Shown: positions 32,157 through 45,055 of the stretch, in pieces
How positions within the stretch are numbered: position 1 is the first letter of the stretch
Layout of the letters: the number at the start of each line of letters is the position of its first letter
Made by a program: the position numbers and the translations under genes
The notes under the pieces: model-generated
Databases searched by the model: none
Seen by the model: only the letters and a program-made list of their open reading frames with translations
Told to the model about the DNA's origin: nothing
DNA from: Gymnogyps californianus
Lineage: Eukaryota; Chordata; Aves; Accipitriformes; Cathartidae
Reading direction: 5' to 3'
DNA: 64,000 nt
NCBI RefSeq assembly: GCF_018139145.2
Contig: NC_059487.1
Span: 9,259,792-9,323,791, forward strand

Positions 32157-35100
32157 CCGATGTACCTCAGGTCATCTACCTGCTGTCCCTCCAAGTGCGC
32201 TGCACGGAAGCTCTTCGGGTAAGGCTTTTTCGTAGACGTGCACAGGCGAAGGCGGATTTGTGCAAGACCTGGGTGTCTGCCTGGTTGCTCCAGATGTGCC
32301 ACGGCCACACAGTGAGCAGGTAAGATGTCAAGCAGCTGCTAGGCTACTTGCTCCAAAGAGTTGCAAGGCGATGCACCTGTGAAAGTGGTACTGCATTAGT
32401 GCTCTGAGCCCACTGCTGGGGGAGCTGGGATGAAGCGTTTGAGAGGAAGAAAACAACTAAAGCCAAAATAGTTGTTATATTTGGCTCAGCCCAAAAGTAC
32501 TTTTTAAGGCCCTTTATAATCAGAAGCTTGGCAGAGAGTTAGCTGCAAGGAGAACTGATGCAGAGTTTGGACATTAAGTGAAGATCAGCCCATTTGCCTT
32601 GCAAACCTCCCACTTTTCAGCTAGTTCTGGCTGTAACTTGGTTACGCCTGGTTACAAGTGTTCAACGGCTTGAATTTTAATTTAGTTATGTTAGCTAAGG
32701 TGCAGTCTACTCTACTGTCTTTAACTAGATTAACAGACAGATCAGCTATAATTGCAGTCCCTGATTGAATTAGATTGGGATTACAAATATAATTGGATAC
32801 TACCCTATTTGAGACACTTCAAAGGAAATGTATCTTCAGAGCATGAAAGCTGAAAAATCAACAGACCTTTGGAAATCCTTGATCCTGTTTCCTGCGTGGA
32901 CGTAGCTAGTCCTGTGTCGCTCCAGTGCCTTCTGCAGAAAGATATTTTTTTAAAAGACAATTGCACTGGCAGAAACTATAAACCAGACTTTTGACATACA
33001 TTCGCAAGTCAAAGGCAACATAACCTTGCAGCTTCATAATCTTGCCCGTGCTAGTGATACAGCCAGATTAGGCTAAAACTGTGCCTGAAAGGAGCTTTAA
33101 AACCTAGTAACAAGTCCTAAGTATGGACAAATAGGCCTCAGGTTTTATTGTAGGATATAAGCTAGGAGCCACAGTTTAAGCAAAGAATTCCTTTTGCTGA
33201 CATGGCTTTTGCAGACATTTCCATTTGAAAAGAGCAGTTGGTTGAACAATGGTCTCGGCGCTGGTTCAGTGCTTGACACCTTGCAGCATGTAAAGGACAA
33301 AAGCCTGAAAACTTTTTTTTTCATATGATATCTTTTCCTGTTTGTGGCCTTTAGTCTTTGCACTACTGCGAGCCTCCAGCCACCAGAGCTCTGGTTAAGT
33401 AGGTCACACCATAAACAGGCTTATCAGAATAACAGCAGGCTCATAACTCAAGTAGGAAAAACCTAGATAATACATTTTGTGGAAGAGAAACAAAAATCTA
33501 GCAGCGTCTTAATTGACCAGCCATGTGACAAAATGAAATTAAAATTCAACCCTCAAAATACCTAGTCCTATTTCAGTATAAGCCTCCATAAAGACATCAA
33601 CATTATTGAGAGGATGGTCCATTCTGATCCAGGCACAAAATGGCTTTAGGTCTCTTGAGCCTTCTGCGTCTTAGCCTCATTCGATCTCCTTATCCAGGCT
33701 CCTCAAAAGCCCCCAAACATTCAAGTTTGTATGGAAATAAGTTCTTATGTGAGAGGTATTTTCAGGGGAAACACCCAGCTCGGGTTGCTTTTTGTTCTTT
33801 TTTGGATGTACCTTCTCCTTTGGGCTTCATCAAAAACTTGCCACTCACATAAAGAACGCTGCTCCAGTTGTACAGTGCTCACCCCTGGAGTCTCAAAGTG
33901 CCTTCCACACATTAAATATTGTTTAGAAGATAAAAACAGCCTCAGCAAATCTATAATCCCTTGAGCCATTCCTTACAACACTCAGTCCTGGCTCCCTCCA
34001 CAAAAACTCAAGAGCAACAAAGCACCTTTGCAGGATGCTCAAACAAGCTGGAATTACAGTTAATAAATTGTAACCCACACGCTTGTGTTTCCCCACACTC
34101 TTTTTGCTGATTAATTGTTAAGAGCATCTCTGTTTAAAGGTACTCCAGGACAAATTGGATCCTGATTTATTTTTTTGACATCCCACAGTTAGGTATTTTC
34201 AGGCAAGAAGACAAATGCATTAAAGTAATTCCATGTCCCAAAGTGAGACCTATAACCATGAAAAAAAGGAGATATGGGACTCTTGGCTCCTTTGTGTAAC
34301 AGACCATGGATATCTAGGAGAGGTTTTATTTATATGTCATTTGTATACGCAAGATTTATGCTCGCAATTAAGTTTCAGTGTAAATTAGCCTAGCCTGTGT
34401 GTCTGTTTAATTGCAGGTGCAAATCAAGTCGGTAAAACATCTTTTTCTGCCCCCCTTGGATTTGTAAGCAGCTCACATCTGAGCTTCAAAACTCCGTGTG
34501 TATATTTTGCAGATGACAGTTGTGCCTTGAAAAAAGCAACGCAGATCCTAGCTCTCTCGAAGCTTCAGCTAGTAAATGGTCTCTTATACATTTTAATTAA
34601 AGTGGTTATTCGACAAGAAGCCCTTCTTGTTAGATGTAGGTGCATAAATTCGCTCAATTTTGCACATCAAGAGAGTAAATCATATCCAAATATTGATATA
34701 TGTTGAAACTATTGATACAGCCAAACAGGTATCTTTCTTTTATTTGAGATTTTCCAATTTCCAAGCCTGGTGTTATGTGACAAGTTTAGCATGAGCAATC
34801 TTTATCTCTGTGCTAGTTAATTGAGAGGGGTCAGATTACTTTAAGGAGCCAATCACTTCGGGGTGGGGGTTGCTGTAATTTAGGACATCAGGAATTTTGA
34901 CTCCAAGAACAATTCTTCTCCAACTTTTCATCTCCGAGATTAACTTTTACATTTTCGGGATGGAGAGGAGAATAGACTGGGGGCAGGGGGAAGCACCGAA
35001 GAGATTGGCAGTCACCTTGCACGTACTAAAGGGTGACCAAAGAGAGGAAAGAATTGCAATTTCCTTTATTTACTAAGCTTGCTCCATTCCTGATTGTGTA

Positions 35101-38100
35101 TGACTTGGCAACAATGTATTGATTTTTCCAAAGTTTCTTTTTAGAATTACAAAAGAAAACGAAATTACTGATTGGGAAGGAAAAATTCTTTGTTCTGTTT
35201 TGTAAAAGAAACAGGTTTTTGTGTGTTTGGAAAAGATAGAAATGCATTAAAAGAACAAAAAGAGAAGGAAGAAGATTATGCCACAGAAATCAATACAGAG
35301 AATTAGGTGAAATAGAACATCTTGTATGTTTTTTAGAAAATCATTTTTCGTACACTAAATACATTTGCAGACTTGTTTCCTACAAACCTTTTCAAGTTGC
35401 AATTTGAGTCTGAAGCTATAGGCCTCCCGATAGGTTTTAAGATGGCTGAGAAATCTTTTTTATTATTTTGGGAAAAGCAAAAGATTCAGAAGAACTCAGG
35501 CCTTCAGAGACCACCTGAAGTAATCTTAAGAAACACACATATATTTATCATCCCTGCAGCCATGTCAAAGAAGGTATAAAGTTATTGCCTGAGGGTTGAA
35601 AGACCTGATCACGCGTCATAAAGGTGCAGGGTGTTACCTCTGTATGACATAATGAAAGAAGAACTCGCTGCCAAGGTGGCACATCCTCACCTGCCGTATA
35701 CAAAATACCGAATGCTGGTTCTCCCAGACAGGCTTTCTAAGAGAGTGGTTGTCTGAACTCAGTGTGAGTAATGGTGAAATCGAGCCTGAATAGCTTGAAT
35801 TTTCAATGCTAATGCCGCTCTCAGAAATGGCATCACCACCTACAATAATCAGGGAGCAGTCCATCACCCTCATTCCCCCCCCCCCGCTATTTATTTTGGG
35901 CAGTCAGGGTGCTCAGGGCTGTTTAAACACAGAAGATGACAAAGCCCAAGTGGCTTACAATCGGGAGACCTAGTGTTTTCTCACAGGGTGAAGTTACAGT
36001 TTGGGATGAGCCAAAATACCTGCTTGCCGCCATCCCTGTTTCCAGGCAGAGATGGGAAGAGGAAGGATGGTGGCAGCAAGTCTTTAGGCAGGGTTTTCAT
36101 GTTCACAGACCCAAAGCCTCCCAGTTTAGTTCGATGACATTTGAGTATCAGCACTAAGCAGCATCATGACTAAACCAGCCTGTGCTCCCACCTCTCTTTT
36201 GTTCTTTTTATGCTGCACTGGCTGAAAAATAACCCAGTAAAAAAAAATTTGCTAGCTCAACTGGATCATTTCCTCAGACCACAGCCACAAAAAATGCTTG
36301 TGGGTCCATCCAGTGAGGAGGGGAGGCATGTGGGGCTGGACCACGCCAGCCATGGGCTGCAGCCTCCTGCCACCCACAATACCTGCGCCACCCAGGTCTC
36401 TCCCTTTTATTAGGTTCTCGCTAATATAGCCCCGGACAGGGCAGGATCAGGTCTCGTGTGTTCAGGAGTGATTTCTACTTTTGAGAAGTCTGTGCAGGGT
36501 TTTTTGCCACCAATGTAACTTCACCTCTAGGAAAGGGGAAATTAGTCTGCAATTATGTAATTATCAGCCACCCTGAAGCTCAATTAATGCATTCTGTAAC
36601 TCTTCCAGAAAAGAAGGTGGTCTGTTGGATGCATGGTGTTAAGTATAAACGATGGGAATTTATCCCTCCAGCTTTCTTTCTCTCTCTCTATTTTTAGTTG
36701 CATTACTAGGCTGGTGTGTAAAGAGAACCGAGTTCAGATCGATTAGGGTTTACATCTGCAGCTACCGGCTAATACTGATGAGCTGCGCGTTGCCTCACTG
36801 TGCATTATGTCAGGCTCTGCCTGTATGAATGGAGTTGCTTCAGCACAAGGAATTTTGCTGCAATAGCCTGGGGCAGCCATACACAAACAAACAGCCTCTC
36901 GGAAGAAACACTCTGAATGAGTAACCCAGGATACGGTTTCCTGGGCTAGAGTAGATTTACCTCAAGTTGTGGAGCTATATAGTATGGGCATAACTTTTTT
37001 CCTTCAAAAATACCCTGCCCCCACCTTTGCAGTGAATCACTGGGGGTGTTCCCCAAGGTTAAGCAGCTTTTCAAATATTTAGGTATCTACAGAGTTAATC
37101 AGGAGCAGTGACTCCAAAATAAGGCTTCATGAAGATAAAAACTTAAGAAGGACTTGACATTTCATGAAAAAAGGAAAGGCTTGATCATGTCACAGCACAA
37201 ACACCAGGTTTGCTTGTCCCAGGGGGGTGTTGCAGTCTCCCCTCTAATTTCTGGCATGGCTTCACAATGAATTTGCACCAGTGACAAATCCTGAAGGTGC
37301 TGATTTACTAGCTCACTAGCACCCAGTCTAGCCAAAGCATGCTACTGTAATACAAGAGGGGAAGGACAAAGTGATCCATAAATTCACCTGTTTAGTCTTC
37401 ATAAATCCTAAGGAGTGGGATGTCCAGCTCCTCCTTTGTGCCGTTATTCCATACCCAGAGAACAGCATCTTCTCTCGCATGCATCCCCCAAACCTTTGGC
37501 TTGTTCCTCAGGCACAGCCAGGAGCTCTGGTGCGATGGGGTGGGTACAAGTGGGCTCCAACAGCAGCAGGGCAATGGGTAACAGCTGAGGCTCTGGCTCC
37601 ATAACGCTGGTGGCCCACCAGCTTCTCTTCTACCTTACCCCCTACTTTCAACATTTGTTCAAGAAAACCTGATTTTATTTAATCAAGACTTACATATAAT
37701 TATGTATTACCTGTGAAATATAGTGGAAGTTCCACCCACGTATGCACAAAAAGAGGGAAAAAAGTTTTAATTCACTAGTGCCTGTTTGAGAAGATATTTA
37801 TGCAAACTTCCATAATTTGAGGAACCTACTGTTACATGGCCAGCTAATGGCACTTCTGAAAATGAATGACTACTATTCAGAGCACTCAGTGTTCATATCA
37901 AGCAGTTTCTTGATACAAACTGTTCGGTTTCAGGTTACTAACTCCCACGATATTTGATGTTTCATTTAGAACTGAAGTTCCTAGAGAAACAAATGGTTGT
38001 AAGAGAAGCCTTTCTTCTGTGGATCTGTAAAGTAATCTTAAAATATGTGACAATAAAGAAAAGCTTGAAAATGTGGGGTCTCTGTGGGGTTCATCCTAAG

Positions 38101-38132
38101 GTCACAAACCCCCAGAAAGTAAACAGAACATT

Positions 38133-38255
38133 TCCAGTATATATATATATATATCCAGTGTATATATATATATATATTCCAGCATATATATGTCTCCAGT
38201 ATTTATATATATCCCCTGTGTGTGTATGTGTATATATATCTATTGATATATATAT
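38133..38255. repeat. TA-rich minisatellite with CCAG spacers
   Basis: Four runs of alternating TA or TG are each preceded by CCAG(T/C), with unit length about 17-24 bp. They are followed by a TGTGTGTATG run and more TA. Confidence 0.85.
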
Positions 38256-39639
38256 TAAAATCTCAGATAACTTTAAGGTAATTTTGGAGCTTTTGGGGTA
38301 ATTGAAGATAATATCTGGTTTTTTTGTTGGGTTTTTTTTTCCTCTGAATACCTATGAGGCATAATGCTGTGTTTATCTCACTCTTATGTGAAATTTATTC
38401 ATCCAAACCTAGTGCATGTTCAGTTTTCCAGATACTATCAATGATAGGTGAATAAAACAGACACGGGAAATCAGATTTCAGCCTGCTGAGAATATGAGCT
38501 TCAGTCTTTTTCTGGTTTTAGTCTGATGATCACAGTGGGTAAATAGCTTGTGGAGATACAACTTGGAAGAAGTATTAAAAAATAAGGAAAAGAAATCTCG
38601 AGGGAGATAGATGGCAGGAAGTGAAGGATTGGGCAAACAAAAAGAAACACTCATTCTAGTGCTGGGGAAGGACAGGACGTCACCGTGATCGATTGGCTCC
38701 AAGTGACAGATTCTTTGGAGGTAGAAAGATGCCTCAGCAAGATTGAGTTTAACTAAGTGGGCAGATCCATGGTGGGCCTCTAGCCATAAAACAGATTTGC
38801 CAAATTGCCTTTGATTCATTATATTTATGAGTTTAGAAAGCATGTAAAATATTTTTACATGGTTTTTTTTCAGGAAAGAATAAACATAAATAATGCTGGA
38901 GAAGGCTGAGTTCAGCGGTATGGCACGTGGTACCCACCTGAATCCTGATGAATCTGAGATTAGGGCATGTGGGATTGGGTCCGTGTGGAGTAAGACTCTG
39001 GGGACAAACCATAGCATCCAGGGAAGAAAACTCTTATCTAAGTAGCTGTTTATTGCTGTGCTTGTAGAGCTCATCATCTCTACCTTCTAGAGACAGAATC
39101 TCTCTGCAGGGCATTTGCACAGTACCTTTCCTGCAGTGTCTGAACACCAAAACTTGATTTTAGGACCACAGAAGTGACTGTGTGGGACTAAACCGGGCGG
39201 GGGGAGGAAGGTGCCTATCTCATTCAATAACCGCTTTTGATACTGGACATCATTTGGGGCTCAGGGAAGACGGTGTAAAAGACCGTGCAAGATAATCAGC
39301 CACCACATTAGGTTTCGTCTTGACCTGAAAACCAGAGTATAGATTAGACCCCGAAGCCTGAGGTTAAACAACCCTTGCAGAAATGCCATTAGCAATAACA
39401 GTTAAACAAAGATAGTTCTGTCATCCAGTCTGTGCACGAAACTTTTAAAATCCTTGTCTCAGTGGCCATGAGTCCCACAGTGCAATAAATCACTTCACTG
39501 AAAAAGCATTTCCTATGAATTTGCTGTCTAATATAATAAAATATCTCTTGAATGTCATGTCCCCTTTTTATGTGTCTCTCCAAATTTTAAATTATTTTAC
39601 TTCCTGCTGGAGTCGGGCTATTGTTTAATCTTTAAAAGC

Positions 39640-39760
39640 TTCTTGCCTGATTTTCAGAAGTGCTGAGCACCCACAAACGGAGTCAGTGGGCTCTGTAAAT
39701 GTTCAAGATCTTTTTAAGATCAAGGCATAGTTTTGATGCTTAGCCAGTTCAATGATGCCA
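39640..39760 (+). repeat. Ancient amniote repeat (TTTTCAGAAGTGCTGAGCAC type)
   Basis: GATTTTCAGAAGTGCTGAGC followed by ACCCACA and a CAGTGGGCTCTG stretch matches a palindromic, MITE-like repeat common in turtles, crocodilians and birds. A second, more decayed copy lies at about 58,965-59,040. Its database name cannot be assigned here. Confidence 0.5.
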
Positions 39761-40205
39761 TTGATTTGAGCCCATTTGATGTAACAGATTTCCCCATTAG
39801 CAGACAGTGGAGGATCACACCTTGGGAATATGAGCTTCGTAAAGGGATACAGTACCTGCTCTGAAGAAACATTTAAAGAATTAAACCCAAAAATGAGTCC
39901 AAACCCCAGTTGCTCGTTCTCCAGCTAACAACTTACCTTCTGCAGCTCTAAGTAGTATTTAATCTTCCGAAGAATAATTACTGCTTGCAAACATGTTAGC
40001 AAGAACAGCACAAGATTGGCCGAGAATCCATATGTTACAATTATTGGGTCTTGCTGTGGTAATGTGGGTGGGCTGAAGGCTGAGTTTTTAAATAAAAGAT
40101 GCACAGGGAGAGAGCAAGAGTGCAGTTGAAGCAGCCCATAGCACTGAGGCTGTTCTGTATCTGAACTTACTCAATGGAAGTAAAATATTTTGCTTATAAA
40201 GAATT

Positions 40206-40260
40206 TTCATAAACATGTCTTAGGATGTGTATTAGAGGTACGTCTTAGGATGTGCATTAG
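40206..40260 (+). repeat. Imperfect tandem duplication, about 26-bp unit
   Basis: GTCTTAGGATGTG(T/C)ATTAG occurs twice, 26 bp apart. Confidence 0.8.
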
Positions 40261-40340
40261 GCGTAAGCTAAACAAGATGGTATAAACACAGGAATGGCTC
40301 TGTAATAGGAGAATAAATGGCCTGCCTCTGCTTCCTGCAG

Positions 40341-40435
40341 CAGCCCCTGCGGAGGCTGCGCGCCCGGCGGAGCCCGCGGCTGGAGCGAGGAACCGCAGAA
40401 GATCAATCCCCCCGACCAGGCGTTCGGTGTTTAAA
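40341..40435. promoter_or_regulatory. Isolated CpG-dense pocket
   Basis: About 12 CpG dinucleotides lie within 95 bp inside CpG-poor, AT-rich DNA. It is too short for a formal CpG island but stands out from its surroundings. Function is not visible. Confidence 0.4.
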
Positions 40436-41000
40436 TCTGGGAGATGCCTAAAAATAGAAGCGCATGGCTAATTCCAGGATCCCATTGTTAAAAAGTCTTT
40501 AAATTGCAACCACATCTAACTTCTCTTCAGCTAAAATTAAAAAGGGCAGATCTACCTCAAGGGATGCCTCGGTGCCAAAAATACCTAAAAGTTTCTCAGG
40601 CAGTGGAAAGAACGAATCAAAGAGAACAGGAAGATTTTATTGGGTTTACTGTTACACATATATCCAAAGTGTCCTGCCAGATTTTGAAAGGTATTTAGGC
40701 GTTGAAAGGTACAGATAGGCATGTAAGAGGGCTTTCAAAAGAGTCCGAGCAGGTCAGGTGCCCAGTTCCCACTGAAATTCAGAAATACCTCAAAATTAGT
40801 TTCCCTTTACTTTTATCGTCCAGTCTTGATTCCCATTAAACCCTAACTTAGGCAAACCTCAGCTGGAAAAATCAGATGTTCAGCATTTAAAATCTGGTAG
40901 ATGCCTAAATATAGATGCAAATGCCTAATTTGAGACTTCCACTAAACTTCTGTTTAAAACTACTACCACATCTAACCTATATAAAGGCACGAATTCTCAC
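40430..41000. repeat. Two diverged copies of an ancient repeat, with a related segment between
   Basis: The segment from 40,430 (TTTAAATCTGGGAGATGCCT) is similar along about 90 bp to the segment from about 40,887 (TTTAAAATCTGGTAGATGCC). Both run on to CCACATCTAAC. Between them, 40,680-40,800 has TTTGAAAGGTATTTAGGCG and TTTCAAAAGAG, wording of a widespread old amniote repeat. Confidence 0.6.
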
Positions 41001-41760
41001 TGAATAATAATAATAATAGAATTCCAATGCTTTCATCCAGATGAAGTGCAGCAATTGAATTAAAATCTGCAAGGATTTTTGGAGCCAGGGTGGACAGTGT
41101 AAGTTATAATCTAGTTTATGGTATAAAGTACTAATTATATGTTCATGGTATTCATCAGACTAAAATGTTTCCTGTGTGATGTAAAAAAAGTATGGTAAAG
41201 ATTAATTTAATTATGCATTTTATAGATGAAACTATGTTTCTAATATTTTGTAACTAACAATAACTTTAAAGGGCAACTGTAAATATATAGTATTTTGGAA
41301 CCTGAAGAGATTAAAATAAATAACATATGGACCAAAATAATGTGTGAGGCCTGGATTACAGTTTTGCTAACGTCACTTTTAGAAGTACAATACTTTACTG
41401 ACAAATAAGGCCAGCAAAAAAGCCAGCTCAATATAAACTCTCTAATATTGGCCAGAAAAGGACTTTTTACCAGTGAAAGTGGGAAGTCATTTAAGCTAAA
41501 TTGACAGAAAGCCAATACTTTTTGTGCTGGTGAGGTTCGACAGTACTGAAGCAGTCCAGTTTCTGGCATTGCTGTATTAGCAAACCTGCGAGGAATAAAC
41601 AACTGTGCATTTCTCAGCTGTCAGCACTATCCATTGAAAGGCTACAAAATAAATTAGAATTTCCACCTATTTTATCTAACTCTCGTCTTCCTGCTTGCAA
41701 CTCTGTCATGATATTTTGGAACAAGGTGCATGATTGAATCTCTGTGCCTTGGCAGTGTCT

Positions 41761-42250
41761 GTGGGTGGTAGCATCCTCTCCCCACGGCAGGATCCGCTCT
41801 GCGCCCCTGGAGCCGGTGCTGCGCGGAAAGGTGAACGTCAGTGAAGTTATAGCAAAGATAAACATCACTCGCGCTCTTTCTCTGCCTCATCTTCTGATGG
41901 GAATTAATGTCGTTACCTCATCACAAGCGGCTCCTGGGCGACATATGACAAACACATTAGAGGAGGGGCCGTGCTAACAAAACAACAAAAAGTTTGCTTT
42001 CTTGACGGAGTAATTAATTTTGATGATTATTTTTTGAAACGGTGGCTCTGCTCTGTTCTCTGCCTGTGGATAGGTGTTAAATTATTCCTGTGAGAAAGGC
42101 GGCTAAGGGTAACAGCAGCAGCAGCTGTGGAAACCATTCGTGCTCTAATAGCACTGCTGCGGCGTCCCCGGTGAAAGGCCCACCGTGTAATGAGCAGAGG
42201 CAATTTCCACGTCACAGTAAACAAAGAATATCTATGTGAAGATAGTCTAT
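41761..42250. promoter_or_regulatory. Candidate distal cis-regulatory element
   Basis: About 22 CpGs are retained in 490 bp of otherwise CpG-poor desert. The patch contains a forkhead-like GTAAACAAAG, a CRE/E-box-like CCACGTCAC, homeodomain-like AGTAATTAATTTTGATGATT, several AACAA motifs, and two CTATGTGAAG copies near its end. CpG retention with dense motifs is typical of conserved enhancers; conservation itself is not testable here. Confidence 0.45.
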
Positions 42251-45025
42251 GTGAAGTCACTCTTGTCCAACCTTTTTTTTTTTCTTTTTTTACCCATTCC
42301 CCTGTTTATTTTGTGGCCTCGGCCTGATTAAGGTCCCCTTTTTGTGTTTCTGCTTGGTTTCGTAGGCTGCATCACTAACAACTTGGTGCTATTTAGTTTT
42401 ATTTGCTCTTAAAATGAACAAGGCATTCTTAGGATGTGTTATGTGATACTACTGTTTTGTTACTTCCCCTGGATAATAAACAGTCTGGAAATTAATGATT
42501 TATAAAGAGTTAGTGTTTGTGTGACAGAAGCTAGGACAAGTGGCTTGACTCGGATCCCGCTTGTGCCTGTAACTCCAAATATTTTAGATGATTCACCTCT
42601 GATTTACATTTATTCAGAATCCTGCCCAATGCACTTCTTTTAACATATGTAAGTGAAACGAATGTTTAGCACTAATGTAATGGCCAGTGACGAAGGAACT
42701 TACTAGCAGTCATAGCTATATTTTCTTTGCAGTGAAATACATACACAGCTGAATTATATTAGAGAGGCACAATTCTGCGTGGTAAACTCCAACTGGGCCT
42801 TGTTTGTTGTACAAATAAGCTTCAGGCCTCCAGGATTTAGGAAGACAGAGTATCAGCCCCTTGCACAATGCTGCCGGGAAGCTATTCTCCCATGGGGTCA
42901 GTCATCAGCTGCACATTGCAGGCTATGACTAACCTTATCTGCGGATTCATGTTACGGCGAGTTTTGAGGCAATTGTGGTTTCCAACAATCCAGAACTCCC
43001 TCCATGTTGCTTCTTCCATGCACCACAGTCCTTCCTGTGCTGGCCCGTCTAGTTGTGAAATCAGTCTGTGATCCAGTTCAGGCAACTGATCCAGCTTAAA
43101 AACACACACACAAAAACCCCAAAGGATAAGAGCCAGCTCAGGATGGGAACGGGGAAAGGTGCAGTGAGGCAAGAACACTCCAAGCCCTTTCTGTCACCAA
43201 GCCCTTTCTGCCACAAAGCCACAGTCACAGATGCCACAGTTCAGTCCACAGGTTTTGGACCTTTTGAGTAGTTATCAGGTTATGTCAAACACAGTGAGGA
43301 ATATACTGCCTGGCACATAAGGCTTGATCCTGCAATAAAACTGAATTGTTTATTAACTTAAGTCAGCATTTACACTGAGAAGGTGAACTTATTAATATCT
43401 GCATACTTCCTCAAGTGCAATTGCCTTGGACTTGATTTAGCTCTCACTGAACTGTACAAGCTGGCCCCCACTCATATACCTTATTTAATGGAAAGATACT
43501 CAAACACACCCTTAATAAATAAAATTGAGTAATATTAGGTGATACGACACAAAATTTTGAGATCACTGTTAAAAATCAAGCATTGCTGGGAATGGCCGTT
43601 GCTCCCACTGAATTTTGGAACAACTCTGTAGAGTGAGAAAAGAGCCCTTTTTTAAGCTGTGCACCTGCACAAATGTCATTAAAAAATCCAAAGAGAAACA
43701 CTAGAAAACAGTTCTCGTGAACTCGCCAACACTTTCATGATACAAGTATAACTCCTGGGCAGAGCACGTGGGATATATAACACCCTCAAACAATGGGCTT
43801 TTGTTAATGAGCTCAGGAAAGGCTTCAATATAATTTACCATACAATGGTGCAGTGTAAGGGATGTGCAAATCCGTAAACATGCCCCCCCCGCCCAGTGTT
43901 TTGTGGTTTTGAAACAGCACGGTAAGATCACATAACCTAAACTGCAGATGTAGGGATAGAACGGACATATCAGCCACCCCCAGCTCAATTACTGAGACTC
44001 TGGCTCAATATCTTTAAAATACTTCCAGTGTCATGGACCAGTGGCTCCAGGAAAAGGAATAACATCACGGTGTTATGTGTGAGGTTCTGCTCACATGCGC
44101 CTGTAAGTGCTATATAAGGCTTCATGTCTTTCATGGGCTTTCTGAGAATCGCATATGGACAGGAGTCCCTCGACTCATTGCTGTTTTCTGCAGAGGACCT
44201 GCCCTGGGAAGGGACACCTTACTAAACTTAGAGGTTTTGGTAGCGAAGTGCATCGGCAGCTTGTGAATGGAAAGATTGAAAGGTGCTATGAACGTTCTAA
44301 ATTGTTACTGTATTTTTCTAAAAGATTAATGTCAGCTTCTCAAGAAAAGGGCATGTCTACGGGCTGCTAATTTATTACCAGTAAAGCTTGGTTTAATAAA
44401 CTTGTGGTAAATATTTTCTGCTTTTAAGACCCTTTAAGGCTTCAAAGGCTCCCATTTGCTTTAGGGTCCCTAGGGATGCTGGTGCCAATGAGACATGTTT
44501 CATTAATTACGTTGCACAAATAAGCCAAATATTGCACAAATGTGTGTAGCAACATTGTGAGGAATGCAGCAAGGACTCTTCCTAACTTCACACAGAGCAG
44601 AGCCGCCCAGCTGGGTGCTCTTTTGAAGGACAGTTAGGGCCTGAAGCACACGCTTGGATCCTGTCCACACCCCAAAATTTTATCATTACTGTTTAGGTCA
44701 GCACAAAATTGCCAATAGTTTTCCCTCTGGAATTCACAAACATCAGGCTGTCTTTCTCAGCGCACGGCCCTGTTAAAATAGGAATAGAAGGGAAAAAGCA
44801 CACTGCAGAGATATCACCGATCCCTCACATCTCGTTGGGTTGGGAATTATGCAAATATTGTGAGATATCAGAGGATAACGAAGTCTGAGGTTGTGTTCCC
44901 ATAAGTCTTCTTTGCCTGGCCGAGGTTGGAAGTGGGGCATCTTGCTGCGAGGAGCCTGGAGGTGAGACGTTCCTAGGTCAGGTTCAGAGCCAGGGTCCTT
45001 TGGGGCTGGAAAATGAAAATATCAG

Positions 45026-45055
45026 TGCTGTGAGCAGGTATGCTGTGAGCAGGTA
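45026..45055 (+). repeat. Perfect tandem duplication, 15-bp unit
   Basis: TGCTGTGAGCAGGTA occurs twice in direct succession, followed by a partial third copy (CGCTGCAG). Confidence 0.9.

Larger units (their letters stand above)
24350..41760. other. Gene desert upstream of SALL4, proximal part
   Basis: AT-rich DNA with no coding exon I can support. Named contents are an ancient MIR-like SINE (24,965-25,195), a long inverted repeat (26,908-26,994), a perfect hairpin (32,131-32,156), a TA-rich minisatellite (38,133-38,255), an unusually long unexplained ORF (38,478-39,077, minus) and several old amniote repeats between 39.6 and 41.0 kb. In mammals the side upstream of SALL4 is also a large gene-poor interval. 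Confidence 0.65.
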
